DNA of 64,000 bases from the NCBI GenBank assembly GCA_023622765.1, contig JAMNYO010000056.1, forward strand, positions 1-64,000, given 5' to 3'. Below the pieces are notes generated by a model. It was not told the origin of the DNA. It searched no databases and was given only the letters and a program-made list of their open reading frames with translations. A program made the translations under genes and the position numbers. Each line of letters starts with the position of its first letter. Position 1 is the first letter of the stretch. Origin of the DNA: Bacteroidota bacterium. GTDB lineage: Bacteria > Bacteroidota > Bacteroidia > Bacteroidales > Dysgonomonadaceae. This document shows positions 9,331 to 17,177 of the stretch, piece after piece.

Positions 9331-9361
9331 TTTGCGAACTCGAAAAAACAGTTTATATTTG
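9331..9361 (+). promoter_or_regulatory. Promoter of the DUF4143 ATPase gene
   Basis: TTTG (9331-9334), a 19-bp spacer and TATATTTG (9354-9361) match the Bacteroidota sigma-ABfr consensus exactly. The predicted transcript start is only about 10 bp before ATG 9379, and nearer 20 bp before the second in-frame ATG at 9391. Confidence 0.7.
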
Positions 9362-9378
9362 CAGTAAAATAATCAATT

Positions 9379-10602
9379 ATGGGAATAAATATGCAGCAAT
9401 CGGCACTTGCTGAAATAGCAAAAGGACAAAAAAAAGAGGCGTTTTCAGAAGCGGAAAAAGTTACAGAGAGAACGTTGATGCCTGATCTGCCCAATATCAG
9501 CACCCATGTCTTGATACTTTCGGGCATTAGGCGTTGTGGGAAAAGCACGCTTTTGCGACAATTTGTTCGTCGGAATTTCGAGGATGTGTTTTACTTGAAT
9601 TTTGAAGATGTAAAATTGTATGGCTTTGACATCAAGGATTTCGTTTTGTTAGACCGGGTAATTGACGAAACAGGATTAAAAGTCCTTTATTTCGATGAAA
9701 TTCAAATTGTTGAGGGTTGGGAATTGTATGTTCGACAGAAGTTAGATCAAAAATTTCAAGTGATTATTACCGGTTCCAACGCGAGTTTACTGAGTGCCGA
9801 ATTGGGGACAAAACTGACCGGAAGGCACATCACGAAAGAACTTTTCCCGTTTTCTTATGCAGAATATTTAGATTTTAAAAATACCGATGCAAATTATGAG
9901 AGTTTATCGGCATACCTGACCGAAGGCGGATTTCCCGATTATTTGAAACAAAAACTACCCGAAATTCTTGTTTTTTTAATAGAAGACATTTTAAATCGAG
10001 ATATTATTGTTCGGTACGGTTTAAAAGATGGCGGAGCAATAAAAAAGTTGTGTTCTTACCTCTTTGCCAATAACGGAACACTGGTTGTTCCTTCTAAATT
10101 AACATCCGCTGTTGGCGTAAAGTCAAGCACAACGATATTGAATTATTTCTCCTATTTTGAAAATTCGTATTTAATAGCGATGGTACCTAAATTTGACTGG
10201 TCGGCAAAAGCACAAATGTTAAGTGCCAAGAAGATGTACGTGATAGACCCTGGCTTGGTACAGGTTGGAAGTACGTCCTTTAGTAGAAATTTTGGACATT
10301 TACTCGAAAGCGTTATTTTTTGGCATTTGCGCCGTAAAACAAAAGAAATTTACTATTTTAATGAGAACAACATGGAGTGCGATTTTATTGTCCGTTTTAA
10401 GGACGAAACAACACGAGTTGTGCAGGTATGCTGGGAGTTAACCCTTGAAAACAGGGAAAGAGAAATAAACGGGTTGCTCCAAGCCATGCGGTACTTTAAA
10501 ACAGAAAACGGACTAATTGTTTCAGCCAATTCAACCGACACCATTCAAACCGATTCAGGGTTGATTTCTGTCATTCCCGCTTATCAATTCTTAATGACGT
10601 GA
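9379..10602 (+). CDS. DUF4143-family ATPase (AAA_14 plus DUF4143)
   Basis: 407 residues. The N-terminal P-loop domain has Walker A GIRRCGKST (about residues 49-57) and Walker B VLYFDE (about 103-108). The C-terminal DUF4143 region ends with the nuclease-like strand ECDFIVRF near residue 333. Proteins of this layout are common in anaerobes, often in several copies per genome, and their function is unresolved. ATG 9391 is a possible alternative start. The gene has its own promoter and operator-like palindromes, and its flanks recur without the gene at 15293-15372. Together these mark a self-contained cassette dropped between two propeller gene pairs. Confidence 0.85.
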   Translation: MGINMQQSALAEIAKGQKKEAFSEAEKVTERTLMPDLPNISTHVLILSGIRRCGKSTLLRQFVRRNFEDVFYLNFEDVKLYGFDIKDFVLLDRVIDETGLKVLYFDEIQIVEGWELYVRQKLDQKFQVIITGSNASLLSAELGTKLTGRHITKELFPFSYAEYLDFKNTDANYESLSAYLTEGGFPDYLKQKLPEILVFLIEDILNRDIIVRYGLKDGGAIKKLCSYLFANNGTLVVPSKLTSAVGVKSSTTILNYFSYFENSYLIAMVPKFDWSAKAQMLSAKKMYVIDPGLVQVGSTSFSRNFGHLLESVIFWHLRRKTKEIYYFNENNMECDFIVRFKDETTRVVQVCWELTLENREREINGLLQAMRYFKTENGLIVSANSTDTIQTDSGLISVIPAYQFLMT

Positions 10603-10645
10603 AATTTATATTTCAAACATGCAACATGATCATGCTATAGGATAA

Positions 10646-10701
10646 ATGAGTTATAAATGAGTTAGAAAAATTCATGGATTCTGTAGGTTGTCATATTTTA
10701 C
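10646..10701 (+). promoter_or_regulatory. Tandem box plus -7-like element upstream of the frameshifted propeller
   Basis: ATGAGTTATAAATGAGTTA (10646-10664) holds two ATGAGTTA units 11 bp apart. TATTTTAC begins 35 bp after the 13-bp core. ATTC sits at the -33 position with a 20-bp spacer. The box follows directly on the ATPase 3' flank. Confidence 0.45.
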
Positions 10702-10738
10702 GAGCGCGATATTGCACTATATTATAATTCTTGTTAGC

Positions 10739-11814
10739 ATGAAGAAAAAAGTATTATCGGGCTTGTTTGCCCTCGCGCTCCTTGCAACCGCAGGTTTCGG
10801 GGTGAACAAAAGTATGAAGCTTAGTATGAGATTATTAAAAGTCAGTATGGCTGGTATAATGATGTCGCTAATGATATCATCCTGCACAAAAAGAGGTTCA
10901 GATACGAAATCCGGTATGATTAGTGTAAATCTTGAAGATGCTCTGCCATTGAAAGAGGCGGCATTATCTATTGATGTACTTATGTTAAATGATTCCCTGT
11001 ACTGATTCTGGACTCATGGAAAGACCCTGGTCTTTATTTGTATGATTCAGAAGGTGTGCTTGTGAATTCATATACTAAAAGAGGGAATGGTCCGAATGAA
11101 TTTGTTAGTATTGTAGATTTTAATGTTATACCCTCAGGTATAGTGCTTCTTGATACCTATTTTACCTCTCAGCGAATATATTTGGATCACAATTTCACAT
11201 TTCAATATAAAGACGATGCCGAGGCTCAAGCGAATCATTTCTTCTGTGAGAGTGGCAACTCAAGCAGAGTGTGGTATGATCGTGGCAATGTGGCGTATGG
11301 TTCGAATAAGGATAAGCTGATATATGTGGATGGAGACACCAGAAAATCAGTCTTGCCGGTGCCTCGCGAAGTAGAGAATGTGACATTTGCAAGCTATAAT
11401 GTATTTGCAAGAGTTTCGCATGATACCATTTTGTACTTGCCGGCTGTTGAACCGAGAATTTATAAATGTTATAGTGGACAGGCTGAAGTGCTATGTGATC
11501 TGGATTTTCATTATTTGTGGCCTGATTTTACGGATGTAAAAAAAGATAACCCGCTGGATTTAATGCGCAGTATCGCAGAAAATGGAAAGATTTATTCTAC
11601 AAATATTCATTCGAATGGTAACGATGTGGCTGTTTCTTTTTTCTGTAAAGATGATTTTTATGTGATGAAATTTAGATATAATGACCTGTCAGCTCATAAA
11701 TTGTTTAAAGTCGATAAGAATACGTTGGAATCTTTAGGCACTTTGGTTTCCATGAAAGACGGCTGTCTTTTTTTTGGAGAGCCTGGAAAACTTCTGAAGA
11801 TAAGGGTAGATTAA
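10739..11814 (+). pseudogene. DUF5128-like propeller lipoprotein, frameshifted, with double leader
   Basis: ATG 10739 opens an NVEALA-like leader (MKKKVLSGLFALALLATAGF). This runs in frame into a second complete lipoprotein signal starting at Met30 and ending at Cys49 (LMISSC). The frame stops at 11003-11005, just after LMLNDSLY. In the next frame the protein resumes as LILDSWKDPGLYLYDSEG and continues to 11814, with KRGNGPNEFVSIVDFNV and the rest of the propeller. Adding one C after the TAC codon near 11002 would restore a single frame of about 358 residues. This is either a real 1-bp deletion or an assembly error. Confidence 0.78.
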
Positions 11815-11912
11815 AGTAAAATTTATCGGTATAACACTTAACTTTGATTCCGATGTTTTGTGACCGACTGACAATGCGACTGAAAGGAAATATAGAACAA
11901 AAGGCGAGTCAC

Positions 11913-12977
11913 ATGAAATTCATCCATCCAGCATCAAGAAATACAATTTGGCAATTCACCGTCATTTTCGTGTTATCCATCTTATTGCTATCTTGCAATC
12001 AAACCATTAGTCACCCGATTCAGCATTTCGAGAAAAGCCCCAAGCAAAAATTAACCCCCTCGAGAATCATCGATTTAGAAGAGTTCGACATATTAAAACC
12101 AGGATATGTTTTTCGAATGGATGACGCGTATATGATTGTGAACCTGAAAGCTGAAAACAGATTCAGCCTGGTTAACTTCAACACCGGGGAAGTTATAAAG
12201 GGGGTAAGAAGGGGAAACGGCCCGGGAGAAATTATATCCACAATTTGTTATCAAGTTAAAGATAATCTTTTTTTAACATACGATGCTGAAAGAAGAAAAA
12301 TTTACCAAGTGGTGATATCCCCGGATACAACTTTAGCCCTGGAAGAAGTTGAAGAGATACATTTTGATAAAAGGTTGTCTAGAGTCGACTATCAAGTGTC
12401 ACATGTAATAGCTAATGGCTTGCTTGAGGATGCTTGGTTAGTCACCATGAAAAGCGATGGGGAGATAATATCAGGGGTGAATTACCCCTCCTTTAAAGAG
12501 ACCAACGATCTCCCACCAACGGCTTTATCTTTGATATTCCTCAATACACGCGTAGCCAGAAAACCGGATAACAAGAAAGTGGTTGCCGCGACGCAGAACT
12601 TTGGGGTTATATCTTTCTTCCATTATATCGATGGCTCGATATTGGAAGAGTATCGACAAATTAAATATTACGGGCCACAATTCTTTTTAACTGAAAGGGG
12701 AACTGTTGCCTGGTCCAGAGATGGCCTTACGGTTTTTTGCGGGCTGGACTGTGATGACACGCACGTGTACGCGTTATATTCCGGTAGGACTTTCACGAAA
12801 CATGGATTGGAGAGCTTTTATTGTGAGCATTTACTGGTATATGACTGGGATGGTAACCCCGTCAAACATTATACCTTGGATATTCCTCTTTTTTCCATGC
12901 AATTTGACAAAGAGAGGAAAACGATTTACGGGATAGCCTATCACCCTGAAGGTGTTTTCGTGGAATATCAACTTTAA
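11913..12977 (+). CDS. BF3164/TolB-like propeller lipoprotein, paralogue B
   Basis: 354 residues, from ATG 11913, the same start motif MKFIHPASRN as paralogue A at 8188. An ORF extending upstream to 11844 has no support. Lipobox at Cys28 (LLLSC). RRGNGPGEII and VYDWDGNPVKHY are conserved. The reading frame is intact and equal in length to paralogue A. It lies 98 bp after the frameshifted propeller, repeating the DUF5128-then-TolB order of the 7109/8188 pair. The pair was therefore probably duplicated as a unit, although the DUF5128 members have diverged far more. Confidence 0.77.
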   Translation: MKFIHPASRNTIWQFTVIFVLSILLLSCNQTISHPIQHFEKSPKQKLTPSRIIDLEEFDILKPGYVFRMDDAYMIVNLKAENRFSLVNFNTGEVIKGVRRGNGPGEIISTICYQVKDNLFLTYDAERRKIYQVVISPDTTLALEEVEEIHFDKRLSRVDYQVSHVIANGLLEDAWLVTMKSDGEIISGVNYPSFKETNDLPPTALSLIFLNTRVARKPDNKKVVAATQNFGVISFFHYIDGSILEEYRQIKYYGPQFFLTERGTVAWSRDGLTVFCGLDCDDTHVYALYSGRTFTKHGLESFYCEHLLVYDWDGNPVKHYTLDIPLFSMQFDKERKTIYGIAYHPEGVFVEYQL

Positions 12978-13082
12978 CCTTTTTATTTTAGGGTATTATC
13001 ATTCAACTACCTGTTCTTTATCAATAAAACAGGTCAAAGTACAACGGGTGTTAATTCATTATTCGCTAATGACTTAGGATAA

Positions 13083-13139
13083 ATGAGTTATAAATGAGTT
13101 AATGAATCACATGATATTATGTAGGTTATTATACATTTA
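13083..13139 (+). promoter_or_regulatory. Tandem box plus -7-like element upstream of the secreted-protein gene
   Basis: The same tandem ATGAGTTATAAATGAGTTA begins at 13083. TACATTTA (13132-13139), one mismatch from TAnnTTTG, starts 36 bp after the core box. The start codon is 77 bp further downstream, a longer leader than at the other four sites. Confidence 0.45.
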
Positions 13140-13216
13140 TACATTGAAAGATCAAATAATCCGTATTTTTATTAAATTATTAATGTATGTATTATTATCA
13201 GATAGTTTTTATAAAT

Positions 13217-13954
13217 ATGAGTAAAAAAGGAGTATTGTTAAGTTTGATGTTATTGCTGATGTCATCGGTTATGGGACAGACTACATACCCCGGTCCCAAG
13301 TTAACAGGGTCGTTCGACGACTTCAAGCTGACCCTTGAGCCGGCCTGGATATCACCTGGGAAGTGCAATGTCACTGGAAAAAGCGACTTTGAGAAAAACC
13401 TTTTCCCGGGTAGGAATAGCATAGTGGAGTTTTTTATAAAGGACACATCCGGCAGCTACCAAGGTTTCAGGGTAGACACCCTCAGTACCAATAACTATGT
13501 CATGGAGGTGGCGTGGGCAAAGGGTCTACAGGAAAACGATGCTATCGAAAGGCGGCAAGTCACGGTAAGTGTCGCTTTAGGGCCGAGCTTGTGGGAGCTT
13601 TTTTATTATGATGTCATGAAATTCTATCCCTACTCTGTGAGAAACCCCGCTTCCCCCATTTCTTCCGGTGATTACTCGGTGACATTCCGATGCGTGGTGG
13701 ATGATTACCTGTTGTGCTCTTTTACCGCGAACAACCCGTTCTCTCACATCCATGATATCGCGACCGTCTGCAACGAGATAGTGAATGATGTGAGAGAGCA
13801 TGGAACCATAACCAATGAAAAGGAGCATTGCCAACGTGTAGATCGTGTTCAATCCGAAGCGTTTTTCAACAGGGCGCCTCGCGAAAACCCAAGAATACCG
13901 GGATTCAAGTTGGAGCTTCTTCCCGGTTCGGAACAGGTTGTCATGTTTGAATAA
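13217..13954 (+). CDS. Secreted protein of unknown function (possibly DUF5041-like)
   Basis: 245 residues from ATG 13217. An upstream in-frame ATG at 13187 would put extra residues before an otherwise clean signal peptide (LLSLMLLLMSSVMGQ, signal peptidase I type, no lipobox). The mature part begins TTYPGPKLTGSFDDFKLTLE and has no motif I can assign. It recalls Bacteroides DUF5041 proteins, but only from memory. It is less AT-rich than its neighbours. It is the only non-propeller gene behind a copy of the shared box, so it may be co-regulated with the array. Confidence 0.6.
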   Translation: MSKKGVLLSLMLLLMSSVMGQTTYPGPKLTGSFDDFKLTLEPAWISPGKCNVTGKSDFEKNLFPGRNSIVEFFIKDTSGSYQGFRVDTLSTNNYVMEVAWAKGLQENDAIERRQVTVSVALGPSLWELFYYDVMKFYPYSVRNPASPISSGDYSVTFRCVVDDYLLCSFTANNPFSHIHDIATVCNEIVNDVREHGTITNEKEHCQRVDRVQSEAFFNRAPRENPRIPGFKLELLPGSEQVVMFE

Positions 13955-14047
13955 AGTGAATAGTCTTGCTAACCGCTTTATGCTGTAACTTCTATCATAT
14001 TTACCGCAAGATTATTAACAATTATTGATATTCTAAAGAGTAGTGGG

Positions 14048-14106
14048 CTCATTAGTGTCCCATTAAAACTGGGACGTTATTAAAAATCAAATAAACTTGG
14101 TTCACT
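14048..14106 (+). repeat. 59-bp direct repeat, copy 2
   Basis: Identical to 7028-7086 and in the same orientation, 7,020 bp downstream. The flanks outside the 59 bp are unrelated, so the edges are sharp. It contains the inverted repeat GTCCCA/TGGGAC (14057-14075). It lies in a gene-free stretch of about 250 bp upstream of a propeller gene. Confidence 0.7.
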
Positions 14107-14203
14107 TCGTCGCGCTTGCAAACGTCTCGTAATAGATTAAATATCAACTATTTCAAAGAGCAATTGCGTTTATTTAATGGGCACTTATGAAATAAATATC
14201 AAA

Positions 14204-15259
14204 ATGAAGAAAAATGTTTCATTGCTATTAATATTATTTTTGCTGTCCTGCAACAGTAATAAACCAACACACATTGATGAACTTTTTAAATCTAAAGAAG
14301 TTGATAACATTCAGCATACCACGATAATAGAAATAACCAATGATGATTTTTTTCACAACGTGTTTAAATTATTGTTAATTGGCGACAGCTTAATCGCTTA
14401 CGATCACAGTAAAGACTATTTTTTTTCTATTCTAGACCTTAACAGCAGACAATTAACTCGTTTTGGGAAATTTGGACAAGGGCCAAATGAATTGATGATG
14501 ATGCCTAGTTGTTTGACATTATTAAATGATAGCATAATGACGCTTTTTAGTATTAATCAAAAATCTTTATTTGAAATAAACATAAAAAAAGATTTGCTTC
14601 CCAAAAGAAAAATCAAATTTGATGAAGGAGCTATACGGAACGTGATTCCAATATCATCAAAGAGATATATTTCATTAGGAAGTTTTGAAGAAGGACGGTA
14701 TTCGCTATTAAATGAAAAGGGGGAAATATTATCATATCATTTTGATTATCCCTCATCTGAGAATGGTGCAAATTTATCTACACCTTTACTGAAATACCTG
14801 GCGTTTCAAGGTCAATTAATACGAAAACCCGGTGGATACTTTTTTTACTTCGCGGGAAGAAAGTCAGAGATATTTGAAATCATAAAATTAGATGATGCTG
14901 ATAACCCAAGTAAGGTTTTTACTTTTATCGGGGAAATTGCCCAATTTGTCCCGGAAGGAGATGGCGTGAATACAGCATCAGTAGCAGTAAAAAGAGAATC
15001 TAAAATGTTTTTTATTGATTCTTACTGTACAGATAAGTACATCTATCTCCTGTACTCTAAGAAAGTTATTGGTGATAATATTTACAATGCTATAAAAAGT
15101 AATAACGTGCTGGTTTTCGATTGGGATGGAAAAGCTGTAACCAAGTTGGTTTTAGATAAAGAAGTAAATTTTATAGCCATAAAAAATGATAATACATGTA
15201 TGTTTGCTTATGATAAAGACAATGATCAACTACTTATATTTCAGTTAAAGATTAAATAA
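14204..15259 (+). CDS. BF3164/TolB-like six-bladed beta-propeller lipoprotein
   Basis: 351 residues from ATG 14204; an upstream ATG at 14177 would place residues before the compact signal MKKNVSLLLILFLLSC (Cys16). KFGQGPNELMMMP and LVFDWDGKAVTKL are the family signatures. The gene stands alone: the next start is 237 bp downstream beyond the ATPase scar. No shared box was found upstream; the 59-bp repeat copy 2 ends 97 bp before the start. Confidence 0.76.
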   Translation: MKKNVSLLLILFLLSCNSNKPTHIDELFKSKEVDNIQHTTIIEITNDDFFHNVFKLLLIGDSLIAYDHSKDYFFSILDLNSRQLTRFGKFGQGPNELMMMPSCLTLLNDSIMTLFSINQKSLFEINIKKDLLPKRKIKFDEGAIRNVIPISSKRYISLGSFEEGRYSLLNEKGEILSYHFDYPSSENGANLSTPLLKYLAFQGQLIRKPGGYFFYFAGRKSEIFEIIKLDDADNPSKVFTFIGEIAQFVPEGDGVNTASVAVKRESKMFFIDSYCTDKYIYLLYSKKVIGDNIYNAIKSNNVLVFDWDGKAVTKLVLDKEVNFIAIKNDNTCMFAYDKDNDQLLIFQLKIK

Positions 15260-15292
15260 AGTTGTCATAAAAACCGAGTACTGTTCCCCGAA

Positions 15293-15372
15293 ATGCGCTT
15301 TACACGTTTTTTGAGACAGCACTATATTCCATTTCAAATGAAATATATAGTCCATCCTTAATGACGTGAAAA
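15293..15372 (+). other. Excision scar of a second ATPase cassette
   Basis: This stretch matches the left flank of the ATPase gene (GCGTTTTACAC..., then ATTCCATTTCAAATGAAAT at 15326-15344 and TATATA). After TCCAT it jumps directly to CTTAATGACGTGA, the last codons of the ATPase, followed by its 3' flank. About 1.2 kb present at 9311-10590 is missing here. A copy of the ATPase therefore existed at this site and was lost, or the flanks were copied without it. Confidence 0.75.
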
Positions 15373-15412
15373 TTATATTTCAAACACGCGACATGATCGT
15401 GCTATAGGTGAA

Positions 15413-15468
15413 ATGAGTTATAAATGAGCAAGCTATTTTCATAAATCGCGTGGGATATCGTACCTTGG
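15413..15468 (+). promoter_or_regulatory. Box plus -33/-7-like promoter upstream of propeller gene 15497
   Basis: ATGAGTTATAAAT (15413-15425), then TTTC (15437-15440), a 20-bp spacer and TACCTTGG (15461-15468). The box-to--7 gap is 35 bp, as at 1432 and 2649. The second half of the tandem box is degenerate (ATGAGCAA). Confidence 0.5.
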
Positions 15469-15496
15469 CGGTTGTATCGCGTAGAATATTTGTTTT

Positions 15497-16663
15497 ATGA
15501 AGAAGAAAATATTATCGGGCCTGTTTGCCTTCGCTCTATTGACGACGGTTCTTTGCATCTCTTCGTTGTGTTCCTGCCATCAAAAAGATGGTCAACAAGA
15601 TGAAAAGAGTATTCCTGTTAACTTGGAAAGCAACAAAGATGTTTCGCTTTTTGATTTGTTTTCGAAGGTGGAAATCATACCAATAGAAACCAATGATCCC
15701 TCGTTAATTAGTCACGTTGATAAATTAATCGTGAGCAACGATACGCTATTCATATTGGATAGTCAAATGGCGAAATTGTTGGCCTTCGATGGACAAGGGA
15801 AATACTTGTATCAAATCGGCAATAAAGGCAAGGGACCCGGTGAATATACCATGGCTTCAGATTTTGATGTTCACGGCAATACGATAACCTTGTTGTCGGC
15901 TATTGAAAATAAATTATTCCTATACGATAAGCAGGGGAATTTCATAACGAGCCATAGACTCCCGACGATTAAAGGTGCCTGTATACATGTAAAAAATTTG
16001 AACAATGACACTGTTGCTCTCTGGACACATGATTACGATAACAGGTTGAAATTTTACTCGAAATCAGCAGAAAAAATCATTAAAGAGCTGATCGAGGAAA
16101 CGGACAATGTATTTACAAACCTTGGTTCAGAGGTTTTCGCGTATGAATCTTACCTGTTTCTCGTACATGATAACCGCGTTTTTACAATGAATGATCACCT
16201 TGAAGTAGAAGAGGCTTACCGTTGGGATTTCGGGAAATTAAACAACACCCCCAAAATGATTGAAAACGCACCTGTCGTGAAATCACGAGATGATTTTAGA
16301 AATATTATCGATCGGCTAAGATCTTCGGAAATCGTGAATTATTACTTCATAAGAGCAGGGGGAAACGCTCGATATACCTATACCAAATTAAACAGGGAAA
16401 ACAGGCATTTGAATATTTTTCACGATAAATCAACGAAAAAGGTTTACCTGTTCGAGCAAACGACCGAAAAAGTGAAGTTGTTCCCGCTGTTTTGGACTAA
16501 CGATTACCTGATTGGATTTATCCCCGATATTATTTCCGATATCAACATCACGATACCCGATGAAATATTGGACTCAGACAATATACAAAAAAAGAACGTT
16601 ATAACGGAAGATGATAATCCTGTATTGATTAAGTATTACTTTAAAACATCCGAGGGGAAATAA
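15497..16663 (+). CDS. DUF5128-like six-bladed beta-propeller lipoprotein with NVEALA-like leader
   Basis: 388 residues. The leader MKKKILSGLFAFALL is shared with the gene at 7109, and the lipobox is at Cys27 (SLCSC). Family features are SLFDLFSKVEIIPIETND, NKGKGPGEYTMASDFDV and the C-terminal EDDNPVLIKYYFK. It is the most complete DUF5128-like copy with an intact box upstream and can serve as the reference for the broken copies at 10739 and 16698. Confidence 0.78.
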   Translation: MKKKILSGLFAFALLTTVLCISSLCSCHQKDGQQDEKSIPVNLESNKDVSLFDLFSKVEIIPIETNDPSLISHVDKLIVSNDTLFILDSQMAKLLAFDGQGKYLYQIGNKGKGPGEYTMASDFDVHGNTITLLSAIENKLFLYDKQGNFITSHRLPTIKGACIHVKNLNNDTVALWTHDYDNRLKFYSKSAEKIIKELIEETDNVFTNLGSEVFAYESYLFLVHDNRVFTMNDHLEVEEAYRWDFGKLNNTPKMIENAPVVKSRDDFRNIIDRLRSSEIVNYYFIRAGGNARYTYTKLNRENRHLNIFHDKSTKKVYLFEQTTEKVKLFPLFWTNDYLIGFIPDIISDINITIPDEILDSDNIQKKNVITEDDNPVLIKYYFKTSEGK

Positions 16664-16697
16664 CGAGCAGGGGATAAGACTTTTATGTGCTGAAACA

Positions 16698-17177
16698 ATG
16701 AAAAAAGCATGCATGCTTTTGATCGTGATGCCCTTCATCACGTGTGAGCGAAAACCACAGGTTGATGACGTTATTTTCGTTGACCTTAATCGTCCGGAGA
16801 GAGCTTCGCTTTTCGATTATTTTCACTCCATCGAGTTGATTCCATTGGAGACTTCGTCCGATATCCTTCTTGTAGGTATTTCGAAAATGATGGTTCACGA
16901 TGGCAAATATTACTTATGCATCACCGATGCAACACAACGTTTTAAAAACAGTTATTACGGTAAGGAAATCATTAACTTTCTTGAAAAAGATGATTCACCT
17001 TTGTATGAAATAGAAGCAAAACCCTATTTTTACACTCTTGATAAAGAGGTACACGTGAAAATGCCGCTTGTTACCGGTATAACAACTCCTGAATTAACAC
17101 GAGAACACCGGAATTCAGGTGGTCTAAGTCTGTATGTTAAATTTTTGAACAACATAAAATGGCAAAGCATCATTTAA
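16698..17177 (+). pseudogene. Internally deleted DUF5128-like propeller remnant
   Basis: Lipoprotein signal with Cys16 (PFITC), then the family N-terminus (ASLFDYFHSIELIPLETS). After about residue 76 the sequence jumps to GKEIINFLEKDDSPLYEI, which resembles the extreme C-terminal EDDNP motif of intact copies, so roughly 250 residues are missing. The last ~45 residues do not resemble the family and look like read-through past the lost stop. The frame ends 19 bp inside the RND adaptor gene. It may still make a short lipoprotein but cannot form a propeller. Confidence 0.65.

Noticed and set aside
12978..13216. Possible free NVEALA peptide gene in the array gaps
   Set aside because: I looked for a short ORF with a leader and an NVEALA-like motif in the gaps at 1276-1511, 2610-2734, 3797-4014, 12978-13216, 13955-14203 and 15260-15496 and found none. 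Only leader-like segments fused to lipoproteins are present.
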